Positions 10,151 to 19,824 are shown, counted from the first letter of the stretch. The stretch: DNA of 64,000 nt from Salmonella enterica subsp. arizonae (GCF_008692845.1 NZ_VXJW01000009.1:106078-170077); one strand, 5' to 3'. Numbers and translations: made by a program. The notes: generated by a model from the letters alone, not told the origin.

Positions 10151-10813
10151 TCAAGAGGAAGGCTGTTTTTCCGCCCATTGCAGAAAGTGACTGCGTGTCT
10201 GCGGGTCGGCCAGTCGGAACCAATGTTTCAGGCGCTGTTCTGTCAGAGTTTGCGATTGAGGCGGCACGGCATCAAGTTCTGAGGCGTCGGAAAGTAATGT
10301 ACTGTCGTTCGCCATTATCGTGGCGAACTGAGGAAGCGAGGCGCGTTTCGCCGATTTATTATAACGTTCGGTCTCTATTTCATAATCGACCACCTTAGCC
10401 GTAGAAGTGGTTGTCAGGATATCGAGTTTCACCGGAATGGGCATGGCGTCGCCGTCCAAAAGCGTCAGACGCGGCGCCGCGTTAAAATGCGAGGCTTCAC
10501 GCTCATTTTCCAGCCGCGGCAGATGGAAATTGACCTGGCTTGTCTGTTGGGTATCGAAACTTATCACCAGCGGCGGAGAAATATAAAGCCGCTCTTCATT
10601 ACCGGACAGGCGGATGTTTTTTTCCACCCGTAAAACAAGCTGGTGCGGCCCATTTTCCAGTTCGATGCTATCTGCGCCGCGTAATAACGAACCGGACACC
10701 CTTTTGCCGTCCAGCACCAGAAGATCGACCTCATTCGACAGACGGAGCGTTGTGGCAAAAACAGTAACCGGCAAATAGAGAGCAAAGAAGGTGGTTAGCG
10801 CGCCGGTTTTCAT
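10151..10813 (-). CDS. yccT: DUF2057 exported protein YccT (CsgI)
   Basis: 220 residues with a cleavable signal peptide ([20 protein letters not shown]). The rest is the DUF2057 domain, beta-rich with no enzymatic motif. YccT has been renamed CsgI for its reported inhibition of curli assembly; that role is literature knowledge, not visible here. It is monocistronic, flanked by mgsA and the divergent yccU, with an AGGAG Shine-Dalgarno before the ATG. Confidence 0.9.
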   Translation of the reverse strand: MKTGALTTFFALYLPVTVFATTLRLSNEVDLLVLDGKRVSGSLLRGADSIELENGPHQLVLRVEKNIRLSGNEERLYISPPLVISFDTQQTSQVNFHLPRLENEREASHFNAAPRLTLLDGDAMPIPVKLDILTTTSTAKVVDYEIETERYNKSAKRASLPQFATIMANDSTLLSDASELDAVPPQSQTLTEQRLKHWFRLADPQTRSHFLQWAEKQPSS

Positions 10814-10986
10814 AAGGTTCTCCTGTCCAAAGGCCGTGTAGCTAAGAATGTATCAAAATTTTTCTCAGATCATGTTTACTAACATATAGACATATTTTAG
10901 CGTTTTGCTCTCATACATCGGTATGGGATGAATAGTTGGCATGTCAGGTTTGTCGTACACTTTGCAAAACAGCCAGGAGAAAGATG

Positions 10987-11400
10987 ATGAAAGAGACCGA
11001 TATTACTGACGTTTTGACGTCCACTCGCACCATCGCGCTGGTAGGCGCGAGCGATAAATCCGATCGCCCAAGCTATCGGGTAATGAAATATTTGCTTGAT
11101 CAGGGCTACCATGTAATTCCGGTCGCGCCAAAAGTCGCCGGTAAATTATTGCTGGGGCAACAGGGATATGCCACGCTGGCTGACATCCCAGAAAAAGTCG
11201 ATATGGTAGATGTTTTTCGCAACTCTGAAGCGGCGTGGGGCGTCGCGCAGGAAGCCATTGCCATCGGCGCAAAAACGTTGTGGCTACAGCTTGGCGTGAT
11301 CAACGAACAGGCGGCGGTACTGGCGCGGGATGCAGGCATGACTGTCGTGATGGATCGCTGCCCGGCAATTGAGATCCCTCGCCTTGGGCTGGCGAAATAA
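10987..11400 (+). CDS. yccU: CoA-binding-fold protein YccU
   Basis: 137 residues. It is a Rossmann-type CoA-binding domain like the N-terminal part of succinyl-CoA synthetase alpha: [20 protein letters not shown] carries the nucleotide-binding glycines. The start could be 10984 or 10987 (tandem ATGs); the second gives the conserved MKETDI. The biochemical role is unknown. Confidence 0.93.
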   Translation: MKETDITDVLTSTRTIALVGASDKSDRPSYRVMKYLLDQGYHVIPVAPKVAGKLLLGQQGYATLADIPEKVDMVDVFRNSEAAWGVAQEAIAIGAKTLWLQLGVINEQAAVLARDAGMTVVMDRCPAIEIPRLGLAK

Positions 11401-11410
11401 GCGTTAAAAT

Positions 11411-11442
11411 GGCCGGATAAGGCAGTGTATCGCTATCCGGCC
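11411..11442. repeat. REP-like palindrome downstream of yccU
   Basis: Nine-base perfect arms GGCCGGATA / TATCCGGCC separated by 14 bases resemble enterobacterial REP/BIME units. It lies between convergent yccU and hspQ. Confidence 0.7.
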
Positions 11443-11454
11443 TGTTAAATATAA

Positions 11455-11799
<345 letters not shown>

Positions 11800-11800
11800 T

Positions 11801-11829
11801 TATATAAGGATACTATTCCACTTTTCAAG
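11801..11829 (-). promoter_or_regulatory. Probable sigma-32 promoter of hspQ
   Basis: On the minus strand CTTGAAA is followed after 13 bases by CCTTATAT, close to the sigma-32 pattern CTTGAA-N13/14-CCCCATNT. It sits about 30 bp upstream of the hspQ start. Confidence 0.65.
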
Positions 11830-13041
11830 TTACATGACGCGACAGGCAAACCCTTTCAGATACAGCCCTTCCGGGTAGGTGGCGATCACGGGATGATCGG
11901 CGGCCTGACGGAACTGCTCTATAAATTGTACATCACGACCAGCATCTATTGCGGCATCGGCAATGATTTTCTGAAATAAATCGCTGGTCATCAGGCCGGA
12001 GCAAGAGAATGTCAGCAGTATGCCGCCGGGATTGAGCAGTTGAATCGCCAACATGTTAATGTCTTTATAGCCCCGGCATGCGCCCATTAACTGGCTTTTA
12101 TTTTCGACGAATTTGGGCGGGTCCATGATGATGACGTCGAATTTTTCGCCGCGTTCGCGGTAAGCGCGCAGCAGCTTAAACACGTCATCACGCACGAATT
12201 CGGCTTTGCTCAAATCCAGTTGGTTCAGTTCAACGTTTTGCCTGGCGATATCCAGCGCATCCTGCGAGGTATCCACGCTGACGACCTGGCGGCAACCTCC
12301 CATTAACGCCGATACGGCAAAACCGCCAGTATAAGAGAAGCAATTCAGTACCCGTTGATTTTCCACGTAGCGGCGCGTCGCCAGACGACTGTCACGCTGA
12401 TCAAGATAATAACCGGTTTTGTGGCCGCCCTGGATATCGACCAGTAATTTCATACCGTGTTCTTCAATTGGCAGAAGCGCAGGCGGCAGCTCGCCAGTGA
12501 CCGGGCCTTGCGCCAGTGCCATCCCTTCTTTTTTCCGCACGGCGACGTCGCTGCGATCGTAAATAGCGCAATCCGGATAGCATGTTTGCAGAGCACTAAT
12601 TAATGCGGCACGTTGATATTCGGCGCCAGCGCTGAGCAGTTGCAGCACCAAAAAATGACCAAAACGATCGATAGTGACGCCAGGCAGACCATCGGATTCA
12701 CCGGCAATCAGACGATAGCTATCCAGACCGTCTTTTTTCGCCAGCCAGTCGCGCCAATGCTGCGCCTGTCGCAGGCGGCGGGTGAAAAACGCAATATCAA
12801 CGGGTTCTGTTTTATCAAATGTCCAGACGCGCGCGCGGATCTGGGACGCTGGCGACCAGGCGCCGCGTGCTAACCACTTTCCCTGATGGTCGACAATATC
12901 GATAGTTTCTCCGGGGTTGGCTTTGCCTTCCAGACGGGAGACGGCGCCGGAAAAGACCCATGGGTGGCGGCGGAGTAAAGATTTTTCTCGCCCTTTACTG
13001 AGCACTAAACGGGGATAGTTCGGAAATGTAGATTCAGTCAT
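11830..13041 (-). CDS. rlmI: 23S rRNA m5C1962 methyltransferase RlmI
   Basis: 403 residues from ATG 13041 ([17 protein letters not shown]). It has an N-terminal PUA domain ([10 protein letters not shown]), then a SAM-dependent methyltransferase domain with [17 protein letters not shown] (SAM loop), [10 protein letters not shown] (catalytic motif) and LTFSCSG, the motif VI cysteine. It methylates C1962 of 23S rRNA on the ribosome. The stop codon directly abuts the hspQ promoter region. Confidence 0.95.
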   Translation of the reverse strand: MTESTFPNYPRLVLSKGREKSLLRRHPWVFSGAVSRLEGKANPGETIDIVDHQGKWLARGAWSPASQIRARVWTFDKTEPVDIAFFTRRLRQAQHWRDWLAKKDGLDSYRLIAGESDGLPGVTIDRFGHFLVLQLLSAGAEYQRAALISALQTCYPDCAIYDRSDVAVRKKEGMALAQGPVTGELPPALLPIEEHGMKLLVDIQGGHKTGYYLDQRDSRLATRRYVENQRVLNCFSYTGGFAVSALMGGCRQVVSVDTSQDALDIARQNVELNQLDLSKAEFVRDDVFKLLRAYRERGEKFDVIIMDPPKFVENKSQLMGACRGYKDINMLAIQLLNPGGILLTFSCSGLMTSDLFQKIIADAAIDAGRDVQFIEQFRQAADHPVIATYPEGLYLKGFACRVM

Positions 13042-13513
13042 GCGGAGCAACCTCTCACAAACAGTGACGCGAGCCGGATGATAGTTCCAGCCTGGGACCG
13101 TGAAAACGAAATGGCGCGTAGGGTAGCACAGAAGAGAGGGGCAATCATCAGCGTATGGTAGTGAGCATTTCTGTACAAAGTAAAATCATAAAGGCACTGT
13201 TTCTTCAACGGGCGCTTTTCATCGTGCTATTTCTTTACATGAAGAAGGTAATACAATGAAAACATGAGCGTAGCTGCAATGATGGTATTGAGTGGTAGCG
13301 CGTCTGCCGTGTCGGCGTTGAGCCTCAGTAGCGCGGACATTCTTACTATGGGATCGTTGACGCTACCAATTGGCGAAATTGCATTACGTGTGGCTACCTG
13401 TTGGTGGCGCGATTTACGGCCACATTTCGCCCACATTATCGATGTTTGCCCTGTCAGGTACGTTAACTACGTCCTGTATGAACCTTCACTACTGTTATGA
13501 AAGGAGAACCGTC
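13042..13513 (+). other. Intergenic region rlmI-acyP with a possible relic of an exported protein
   Basis: 472 bases. The plus strand from about 13258 encodes MKT and then, one frame later, a signal-peptide-like run (VAAMMVLSGSASAVSALS) in an open frame to 13500. This suggests a small exported protein broken by a frameshift near its start, but I do not recognise the remainder and coding status is doubtful. The rest should hold the divergent promoters. Confidence 0.3.
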
Positions 13514-13795
13514 ATGTCGAACGTCTGCACAATCGCCTGGATTTATGGTCGCGTTCAGGGAGTCGGATTTCGCTATACTACGCAACATGAGGCGCAGCGG
13601 CTGGGGTTAACCGGCTATGCGAAGAATATGGATGACGGTAGTGTAGAAGTCGTGGCCTGTGGTGATGAGGCGCAGGTGGAAAAGCTCATCAAATGGCTGA
13701 AAGAGGGCGGGCCGCGCTCTGCTCGTGTGGACAAAATCCTCACTGAACCGCACAGCCCCCACGAGACGTTAACAGACTTCAGTATTCGTTATTAA
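13514..13795 (+). CDS. acyP: Acylphosphatase
   Basis: 93 residues (YccX). It hydrolyses the carboxyl-phosphate bond of acylphosphates. The catalytic signature [20 protein letters not shown] carries the active-site Arg, and [14 protein letters not shown] carries the conserved Asn. ATG 13514 follows an AAGGAG Shine-Dalgarno. It overlaps the end of convergent tusE by four bases. Confidence 0.95.
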   Translation: MSNVCTIAWIYGRVQGVGFRYTTQHEAQRLGLTGYAKNMDDGSVEVVACGDEAQVEKLIKWLKEGGPRSARVDKILTEPHSPHETLTDFSIRY

Positions 13796-14121
13796 ATACA
13801 TTTTACCGGCTTGGGCAGACCGGCGATTTTGGTTGCTTGCTTTGCCGGACCTTTTGGAAACAGACGATACAGATAGCGGCTGTTGCCTTTTTCTTCGCCG
13901 AACTTGTTCGCCATCGCTTTTACCAGCATTCGGATAGCGGGAGAGGTATTAAACTCAAGGTAGAATTCGCGCACGAAGCGCACGACTTCCCAGTGTTCCG
14001 CAGAGAGTTCAATGCCTTCATTCGCGGCGATAGCGACTGCCAGCGGTTCACTCCACTGCGTCGTCTCTTTCAGATAGCCTTCGCTATCAGTACTGATTTC
14101 TTTACCTTCAAAGATCAACAT
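13792..14121 (-). CDS. tusE: Sulfur relay protein TusE
   Basis: 109 residues, the DsrC/TusE family. TusE takes sulfur from TusBCD and hands it to MnmA for the 2-thiouridine modification of tRNA in the cytosol. The conserved penultimate-position cysteine near the C-terminus (LPKPVKCI) is present; this is the persulfide-carrying residue. Monocistronic. Confidence 0.95.
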   Translation of the reverse strand: MLIFEGKEISTDSEGYLKETTQWSEPLAVAIAANEGIELSAEHWEVVRFVREFYLEFNTSPAIRMLVKAMANKFGEEKGNSRYLYRLFPKGPAKQATKIAGLPKPVKCI

Positions 14122-14160
14122 AACGTTTCACTGCGTAATCAACACGAACGGCAGTGTAGC

Positions 14161-14190
14161 AAAAAATAAAGCCCCGCATAAGCAGGGCTG
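14161..14190 (-). terminator. Rho-independent terminator of yccA
   Basis: Read on the minus strand, AGCCCTGC-TTAT-GCGGGGCT is followed by TTATTTTTT, a textbook intrinsic terminator shortly after the yccA stop. Confidence 0.85.
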
Positions 14191-14207
14191 GAAGAGGGGA
14201 ATTTCGA

Positions 14208-14867
14208 TTAATCGCGGCTGGCGAAGCCCAGGATGCTGAGCAGGCTGACAAAGATATTATACAGCGAAACATACAGACTTACGGTCGCTCGAATATAGTT
14301 GGTTTCACCGCCGTGAATGATATTACTGGTTTCATACAGGATAGCGCCCGATGAAATCAGGATAAATACCGCGCTAATTGCCAGGTGCAACGCGGAGAGT
14401 TGCAGGAAAATATTCGCTACCATACCAATCAGTACGACAACGATGCCGGCCATCAGCATACCGCCCAGGAAGGACATATCTTTACGGGTGGTCAGGACGT
14501 AAGCGGAGCAGCAGAAAAATACTAACGCGGTACCACCCAGCGCCATGCCAATGACATCGCCCATGCCCGCTGACAGATAGGCGTTAAGAATCGGACCCAG
14601 GATATACCCCAGGAAACCGGTAAACGCAAAAGCAGACAGGATACCAACCGGCTTATTGGCGGTTTTATATGTCAGGAACATCAGCCCATACATACCGACC
14701 AGCGTCAGGATCAGGCCGGGAGAGGGCAGCATCAATACCGTACTGGCTGTCGCGGTAATTGCGGAGAAAGCCAGCGTCAGGCTCAACAGAAAATAGGTAT
14801 TGCGCAGTACTTTGTGCGTGCTCAGTAGCGAGCTACGATCACGCGATGATGTAATGATACGATCCAT
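14208..14867 (-). CDS. yccA: BAX-inhibitor-1 family membrane protein YccA
   Basis: 219 residues with seven hydrophobic segments and the BI-1 C-terminal pattern ([20 protein letters not shown]). YccA is a known substrate and modulator of the FtsH protease at the inner membrane. The start at 14867 gives [15 protein letters not shown]; the two-codon extension (MTM) is not conserved. Confidence 0.95.
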   Translation of the reverse strand: MDRIITSSRDRSSLLSTHKVLRNTYFLLSLTLAFSAITATASTVLMLPSPGLILTLVGMYGLMFLTYKTANKPVGILSAFAFTGFLGYILGPILNAYLSAGMGDVIGMALGGTALVFFCCSAYVLTTRKDMSFLGGMLMAGIVVVLIGMVANIFLQLSALHLAISAVFILISSGAILYETSNIIHGGETNYIRATVSLYVSLYNIFVSLLSILGFASRD

Positions 14868-15270
14868 AGTCACTCTCTTATGACAGATGTAATTAATAAA
14901 GAAGAATAATAAAAATAGTCACTATCACCCAGCGGTTTTACCCATCTTTACGCATCCGTTTACGTTTAGTTTCCCTAATAGATTTCAGGCAATTACCGTC
15001 GTTGAAACGGTCTTCTCTCGCCTGGCGCTACGTCATAAAACATGTCGCAGCACCAACAAAGCACTGCTAACAAAAGAGAACACAAAAAATCGATAATCAG
15101 AGCGGTAAAAACAGGGGCGATAAACACGCATTAAGCCTGTTTTTGTGTTGAAGAAGTGGTCAATGTGCTGCTATTTCAGACGATTAACAAGATTTTGCCT
15201 GTTTTTCACGCAAACGAACACATTCGGCCTTTACATGACGCACCGGGATGTTTATAGTGCGCCTCATTCC
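14868..15270. other. Intergenic region yccA-serT
   Basis: About 400 bases with no credible ORF. It must hold the yccA promoter and, near the right end, the serT promoter. Confidence 0.5.
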
Positions 15271-15358
15271 GGAAGTGTGGCCGAGCGGTTGAAGGCACCG
15301 GTCTTGAAAACCGGCGACCCGAAAGGGTTCCAGAGTTCGAATCTCTGCGCTTCCGCCA
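15271..15358 (+). tRNA. serT: tRNA-Ser(UGA), SPI-5 insertion site
   Basis: The 88-nt sequence starts GGAAGTGTGGCCGAGCGGTT and ends with an encoded CCA (15356-15358). It has a long class II variable arm, a TTCGAATC T-loop region and anticodon TGA at 15305-15307. serT is the known anchoring tRNA of SPI-5. A partial, diverged copy of its 3' half lies 320 bp downstream. Confidence 0.98.
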
Positions 15359-15365
15359 GATTAAA

Positions 15366-15398
15366 CAAGGGGTTACCGAAAGGTAGCCCCTTTGTTTT
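15366..15398 (+). terminator. serT terminator
   Basis: AAGGGGTTACC-GAAA-GGTAGCCCCTT is followed by TGTTTTT, just after the tRNA CCA end. Confidence 0.9.
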
Positions 15399-15618
15399 TA
15401 AGGCGAAGAATAAAAAAGAATATTCTCAGAGAATATCGTATCCTTCAATCTGAATAAAAATTCACTTTTCCCCAATAACCGGACCATCCAGCCGAAGCAC
15501 CTAAAATCGTTGGTATACTATCTTGTAGATACTGTCTAACTTGTTGATTTATCAGTGGTGAAAATGCGATCAACATACCAAATGAAAATATTAACCACAT
15601 GCTATTTAAAAGTTTTCT

Positions 15619-15716
15619 TCGGTCCTGAAAACTGATGACCCAAAAGGATTCCAGATATCGGATCTCTTCGCTTCCGCCAAATTAAACAAGGGGTTACCGA
15701 AAGGTAGTCCCTTGTT
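15619..15716 (+). repeat. Degenerate duplicate of the serT 3' half plus terminator (att-like repeat)
   Basis: This segment aligns with 15299-15395. It shares a CTGAAAAC stretch, a diverged variable arm, GCTTCCGCCA, then ATTAAACAAGGGGTTACCGA and AAGGTAG; the tRNA part has several mismatches. The original is intact serT and this copy cannot form a tRNA. Integrases often duplicate a tRNA 3' end at the far side of an inserted element, so this is probably an old attachment remnant. The short spacing suggests the element between the copies was lost or tiny. Confidence 0.85.
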
Positions 15717-16182
15717 GCTTTAGGATATCAGAATATTGTTAGAATATTTTTCCCCGCTGCCTTTGACAACAGAAGAAAAAATCCCGCTTCGGCGCTGAAA
15801 GAGTCCCATAAACCAGTACCATATGCTGGTAGCTTCTGGCAAGGTGGTTAAAAACGGTGCTCAGTACCGTTCGCTTTAAAATTAGCGAAGAATGCCTCAG
15901 GATATTCTCCGCTAATGTCAGCTATCTGATGACTCTTCTCAAATTTCCAGGCAGGCGATCAATACGCTTGATCTTGTTTTTACCTGAGCCTGACCGGGCA
16001 GATAGCGTCATAATACTAATGAGAGTGAGGGAGGCACGCCGGCGACACTGATGAAACGGTGTCAAAGCGTCACGGAAAAAGTTCTGGCATAATGAACGAA
16101 CGGGTATAGAGGTGGTCTCCCTGCGTTGTTAGCACAATCAGTAGAGCACAAAATTCTATGCCTGTCCTTTTTTATCCGCCTA
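15717..16182. other. Island-edge region with no intact gene
   Basis: About 470 bases without a credible complete ORF; only the transposase-like scrap at 15922-16011 is recognisable. Short open stretches in several frames are interrupted by stops, which fits decayed mobile DNA at the serT-proximal boundary of SPI-5. Confidence 0.5.
15922..16011 (-). pseudogene. Possible IS4-family transposase fragment
   Basis: A 29-codon minus-strand stretch reads KNKIKRIDRLPGN, close to the NIKRIDRLLGN motif I recall from the N-terminal part of IS10/IS4-family transposases. It then stops. Nothing else of the transposase is evident. This is a weak but specific match. Confidence 0.4.
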
Positions 16183-16515
16183 TTACTGGGGATTCCTCAG
16201 CGCCGAAGCGGGAGATTTTAAGGTCTGGATGAGATGTTTAAACAGCAACTGTTTAATGTCCTGACGGTGCGACAAAATCGTATGCGCTGTTAATGTCGAG
16301 TCATCCACCTAATACAAAACACGATACCCGCCTGCGGTATTGTATTCCCGATATTTTGCCACTCCGAGTTTGACCAGTTCAGGATAAATCTGGCAATCAA
16401 GTGGAAGCTGGCCTGCCTGCTTCTCAAGTTGTTCGAGAATTTCAGAAACCACTGGTTTAGCTTCTACCTTAATACGGTGGAGAAAACTTGCGATATCGTC
16501 GATGCAGGTTTTCAC
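16183..16515 (-). pseudogene. RelE/ParE-like toxin gene with an internal amber codon
   Basis: The frame from ATG 16515 to a TAA at 16183 would encode 110 residues, but a TAG at 16309-16311 interrupts it after 68. Upstream residues (GQLPLDCQIYPELVKLGVAK, then GGYRVLY) and downstream residues (VDDSTLTAHTILSHRQDIKQ) look like one continuous small RelE/ParE-superfamily toxin: the GYRVLY strand followed by a basic C-terminal helix. I see no adjacent antitoxin. The sequence continues smoothly across the TAG, so a single point mutation is the simplest explanation. Confidence 0.6.
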
Positions 16516-16700
16516 TGTGAGTGTGCACAGTCGTGTTGTGGATGCCCGCCTTGTTCACAACCCCAGGAATAATGGTAAAGCGTAGTGGAATATTCTTTCT
16601 CAAAACTGTTCTATCGTGAAAAACTCATGACATGCTGCATGATTACAGTGCAATAATGTACGAATCTGTACGATGGGCATAACCAAAGAAACATGAAGAA

Positions 16701-16724
16701 TGTTCCATAACCCGGTATGGAACA
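16701..16724. repeat. Perfect inverted repeat upstream of the 16740 ORF
   Basis: TGTTCCATA and TATGGAACA arms (nine bases, perfect) surround ACCCGG. It sits 15 bp upstream of a start codon, where a repressor operator or leader hairpin would be expected. Confidence 0.7.
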
Positions 16725-16739
16725 GTACACAGGAGATCT

Positions 16740-16961
16740 GTGGTGAGTGAAATGGTATTTACAGCAGTATTTATTGCTTCCAGTCAGAAAATCAGCGGGG
16801 TTCTCCTTTCTGTAACGTTGAGGGCAGCCAGTACAGGCGATGCCCTTTATCAGGCAGAACGGGAACTGATGGAGCATGGTTATTATAATATTGAACACCT
16901 GTCAGTTTGCATTGCTGAAGATGATAGTTTTCTAGGGATAAAAATTATTGATAATTCTTGA
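16740..16961 (+). CDS. Hypothetical small protein
   Basis: 73 residues from a GTG start with AGGAG upstream. I do not recognise it. It appears to be a small mixed alpha/beta protein (a beta strand MVFTAVFIAS, then a helix DALYQAERELMEHGYYN, then a beta strand). The upstream Shine-Dalgarno, the palindrome at 16701 and reasonable amino-acid composition argue for a real gene. Confidence 0.5.
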   Translation: MVSEMVFTAVFIASSQKISGVLLSVTLRAASTGDALYQAERELMEHGYYNIEHLSVCIAEDDSFLGIKIIDNS

Positions 16962-17158
16962 TAATTATTGATAACGCTTGCGTAGAATGCTTTTTAGAAG
17001 CGTTAAAAGCAAAATATCATTAAGAAATATTGTCCAGAACATTTATGGATTTAAAGCCAGCATTGAGAATGATATACGTTATTACGTTACCCGGCGCTGT
17101 TTTAAATTAAAAGGCCTTAGGCTGGTGAAATACCATTTGAAGGCCTGTACGTACGTAT

Positions 17159-17503
17159 TTAGCGGTGATTCCAGATATCAGATTTTTCTTGGTTAATGCG
17201 AGCTGGCAATGGCTGATGACTTTCTTTGCTTGCGCTGTGGCGATACGCAAGGTATCCAGTATATCCTTTCAGCAGGAGCGTGACTTTAAACAGTTCTTCA
17301 GTGACGTCGACGATCCTGGCATACCATGCAGAGGGTTTCATTCGCCCATTTTCATCGAATTCCTGCCAGGCTTTTGCCTCCGAGGACTGGTTGGGGATGG
17401 TGAACGTACGTATCCACTGACCCAGAATATGATGAGTCTGGTTTCTTTGAATGGGCTGCACTACACGTTTCCCGGTGGGGTAACGGGCGTGGGTCATTAT
17501 TAT
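17159..17503 (-). pseudogene. arsH: arsH remnant (C-terminal third)
   Basis: The reading frame ending at 17159 matches the C-terminal part of ArsH, an NADPH-dependent FMN reductase/organoarsenical oxidase of ars operons: [40 protein letters not shown] and [13 protein letters not shown]. The N-terminal two thirds, including the flavin-phosphate loop, are missing. The frame runs straight into arsB sequence on the opposite strand. A one-event deletion that removed the arsH 5' end, the intergenic arsR and the arsB 5' end would explain this (inference). Confidence 0.75.
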
Positions 17504-18228
17504 TCACATGGATAGTCTTGCTTGGCGCTGCCGTTGCTGCACTATTTGCCAACGATGGCGTGGCGCTGATCCTTACACCGATAGTGATAGTTATGCTGCT
17601 TGCGCTGGGGTTCAGCAAAGAGACAACGCTGGCCTTTGTGATGGCCGCGGGGTTTATTGCGGATACCGCCAGTTTGCCACTCGTTGTCTCTAATCTTATG
17701 AATATCGTCTCGGCGGATTACTTTGGTCTGGGTTTTACGCAATATGCTTCTGTCATGCTTCCTGTAGATATAGCGGCCATTGCCGCTACGCTGGTGATGT
17801 TGCATATGTTTTTCCGTAGGGATATCCCGACAACGTATGATGCTTTGTTACTGAAGTCATCAGCCGCGCGATAAAAGATTTAGCGACGTTTAGGGCAGGC
17901 TGGATTGTCCTGCTAATTCTGCTGATCGGTTTTTTCGTTCTGGAGTCTTTGGGTCTTCCCGTCTGCGCGATAGCAGTAGCCGGAGCCGTTATACTGTTTG
18001 TCGTAGCGAAAAGAGGCCATGGTTTATGCCAACGTTATTGGCTGCGATTTAGGCCCTAAAATCACCCCGATTGGTAGTCTGGCCACGTTACTGTGGCTGC
18101 ATGTGCTCTCTCAGAAAAATATGAAGATCACTTGGGGATATTATTTCCGCATCGGCATTGTTATGACCCTGCCGGTTCTATTTGTCGCTCTGGCCGCTTT
18201 GGTGCTGCGGCTCTCTGTCACTCTGTAA
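17500..18228 (+). pseudogene. arsB: arsB remnant (arsenite efflux pump, deleted and frameshifted)
   Basis: Three blocks of the ArsB arsenite antiporter can be read. The first (from about 17503) is [15 protein letters not shown]... to [12 protein letters not shown], where a frameshift near 17870 gives a stop. The second, in another frame, is [16 protein letters not shown]...VVAKRGH. The third, from 18019, is [20 protein letters not shown]... to the native C-terminus at 18228. The N-terminal membrane region is absent, and roughly 85 codons are missing between blocks two and three. It cannot make a functional pump. Confidence 0.9.
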
Positions 18229-18240
18229 TGAAATACTGCT

Positions 18241-18651
18241 ATGAGCAAAATTACAATCTATCATAATCCGGCTTGCGGTACTTCTCGTAACACACTGGAG
18301 ATGATCCGCAACAGCGGCAATGAACCGACGATAATTTATTATCTCGATACGCCACCGACTCATAATGAACTGGTTAAACTTATTACAGATATGAGGATTA
18401 CTGTACGTGCTTTGCTGCGTAAGAATGTTGAACCTTATGAGAAGCTTGTCCTCGCTGATGATAAGTTTACCGATGAGCAATTAATTAGTTTTATGATTGA
18501 GAATCCCATCTTGATTAATCGTCCTATTGTTATGACATCTGTGGGCACACGACTGTGTCGTCCTTCCGAAGTTGTGCTGGACATTATTCCAGATTCCCAA
18601 AAAGATGTTTTCACGAAAGCGGAGGGTGAACAAGTGGTTGATGAAAAATGA
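18241..18651 (+). CDS. arsC: Arsenate reductase (glutaredoxin type)
   Basis: 136 residues, versus about 141 for plasmid/E. coli ArsC. It would reduce arsenate to arsenite with glutathione/glutaredoxin. The catalytic Cys is in NPACGTSRN, and the oxyanion arginines are in ALLRKN, INRPIV and GTRLCRP. The C-terminus ends VVDEK, a few residues short. It follows the ruined arsB by 12 bp, so its transcription source is unclear. Arsenite made by it could not be exported by the adjacent pump, so this gene may be a fossil in slower decay. Confidence 0.9.
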   Translation: MSKITIYHNPACGTSRNTLEMIRNSGNEPTIIYYLDTPPTHNELVKLITDMRITVRALLRKNVEPYEKLVLADDKFTDEQLISFMIENPILINRPIVMTSVGTRLCRPSEVVLDIIPDSQKDVFTKAEGEQVVDEK

Positions 18652-18942
18652 AAACGGGTGAAGCAGTAATTTACGCTTTCCATAAACGCTTATTAAACTC
18701 CTCCAGCTTGGCTTCGACTACTGAACGCCGACGAACGTTGCGATCACATCGCGGAATATCAAAAATGTAAAAATATGCTAAAAATGTTATTTATAATAAA
18801 ACTTAAGTGTTGGGGGGATTTAATAAAAGAGAGAATATTCTTTTGTTTGAATACCCTTTGTTTATAATATTCTTTGCAATCAAATAATTAAGAATATAGT
18901 TATATTCTCATGATGTGTTACAGATCTCGCTGATTATCCCAA
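18652..18942. other. Intergenic region arsC-pipB
   Basis: About 290 bases, AT-rich in the right half. On the minus strand a short frame ends CDRNVRRRSVVEAKLEEFNK, then RLWKA and a stop at about 18670; it looks like the C-terminal scrap of a lost gene that I cannot name. Confidence 0.35.
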
Positions 18943-19824
18943 CTAAAATATCAGGCGGGGGAAAGGAGTTTCATCATTGTAATCCAGGAGTGGGGTGGGG
19001 GTATGTTGAATACCTGTCAGATTGGCTCCTGTTAATGATTTCGCTAAAGTTAGAGCTATCTTATCTAATATTGCACTATTTAGGTTGGTGCTAGTGAAGT
19101 CTGAGCTGAATAGAATTGCAGCGGTTAAGTTTACAGAGGACATGTTAGCATAAGTCAGGTCTGCGTGAGTCAGGTTTGCTCTAGTCATGTTTGAGCCCAT
19201 CAGATTTACAGCATGTAGGTTTGCGCAACACAAATTTGCACCTATTAAATTTACGTCAGAAAGATTCGAACCACGGAAATCTGCATTAGAGGCATCTATA
19301 TGTGACAAATCCTCTCCATTGAAATCTTTATGAGTCAGGTTTGCTCCACGCAGATCAAGCTTACCTTCATCGGTTAAAAGGGCGCTATCCTCTTGCTGTT
19401 GTATATTATATTTATTCATAAGCTTTAACATTCGGCATGCATCCAAAAATGTCTTGGCAACAATTGTGCGCGTTACAGTCTTTCCATTTTTACTAACTTC
19501 TACAGTGACCATAGGGCTGGAGCTTTCGAACACTTCTCCATATGAGAAACTTGTAACGCACCCGTTGATATCCTCCAGAAATATTTTGGCACCACTATAA
19601 AAATCATCTTTATTTACATGTAATAACGCCGTGGTCAGTTTTTCCACTACCTCCCGAAAGCATTTTTCATTGTTTCTTTTTACTCTGCCACAGGTAAAAA
19701 AGTTAACAATCCATTCACATATGCCCTGCGGTGATGTTGCATTTTCCATTGCCTCTTTCGTACCGACTCCGGCTGCACACAAATACTTTGCTACTTTTTC
19801 TGGTGTTGCTTGAGTTATTGGCAT
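18943..19824 (-). CDS. pipB: SPI-2 type III effector PipB
   Basis: 293 residues (about 291 in Typhimurium). The N-terminal part (about 1-150) carries the T3SS-2 secretion/translocation signal. The C-terminal part is a pentapeptide-repeat right-handed helix of A(D/N)LxX units, for example ANLCCANLHAVNLMGSNMTR and ANLTHADLTYANMSSVNLTA. PipB is delivered by the SPI-2 system and localises to the Salmonella-containing vacuole and its tubules in host cells. The N-terminal half is noticeably diverged from the Typhimurium protein as I remember it, which supports a different lineage. Monocistronic, with no arsenic genes expected at this position in Typhimurium. Confidence 0.95.
   Translation of the reverse strand: MPITQATPEKVAKYLCAAGVGTKEAMENATSPQGICEWIVNFFTCGRVKRNNEKCFREVVEKLTTALLHVNKDDFYSGAKIFLEDINGCVTSFSYGEVFESSSPMVTVEVSKNGKTVTRTIVAKTFLDACRMLKLMNKYNIQQQEDSALLTDEGKLDLRGANLTHKDFNGEDLSHIDASNADFRGSNLSDVNLIGANLCCANLHAVNLMGSNMTRANLTHADLTYANMSSVNLTAAILFSSDFTSTNLNSAILDKIALTLAKSLTGANLTGIQHTPTPLLDYNDETPFPRLIF

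Noticed and set aside
16978..17196. 72-codon plus-strand frame near the arsH remnant
   Set aside because: Lys/Arg-rich with no Shine-Dalgarno and overlapping the recognised arsH fragment; likely chance.
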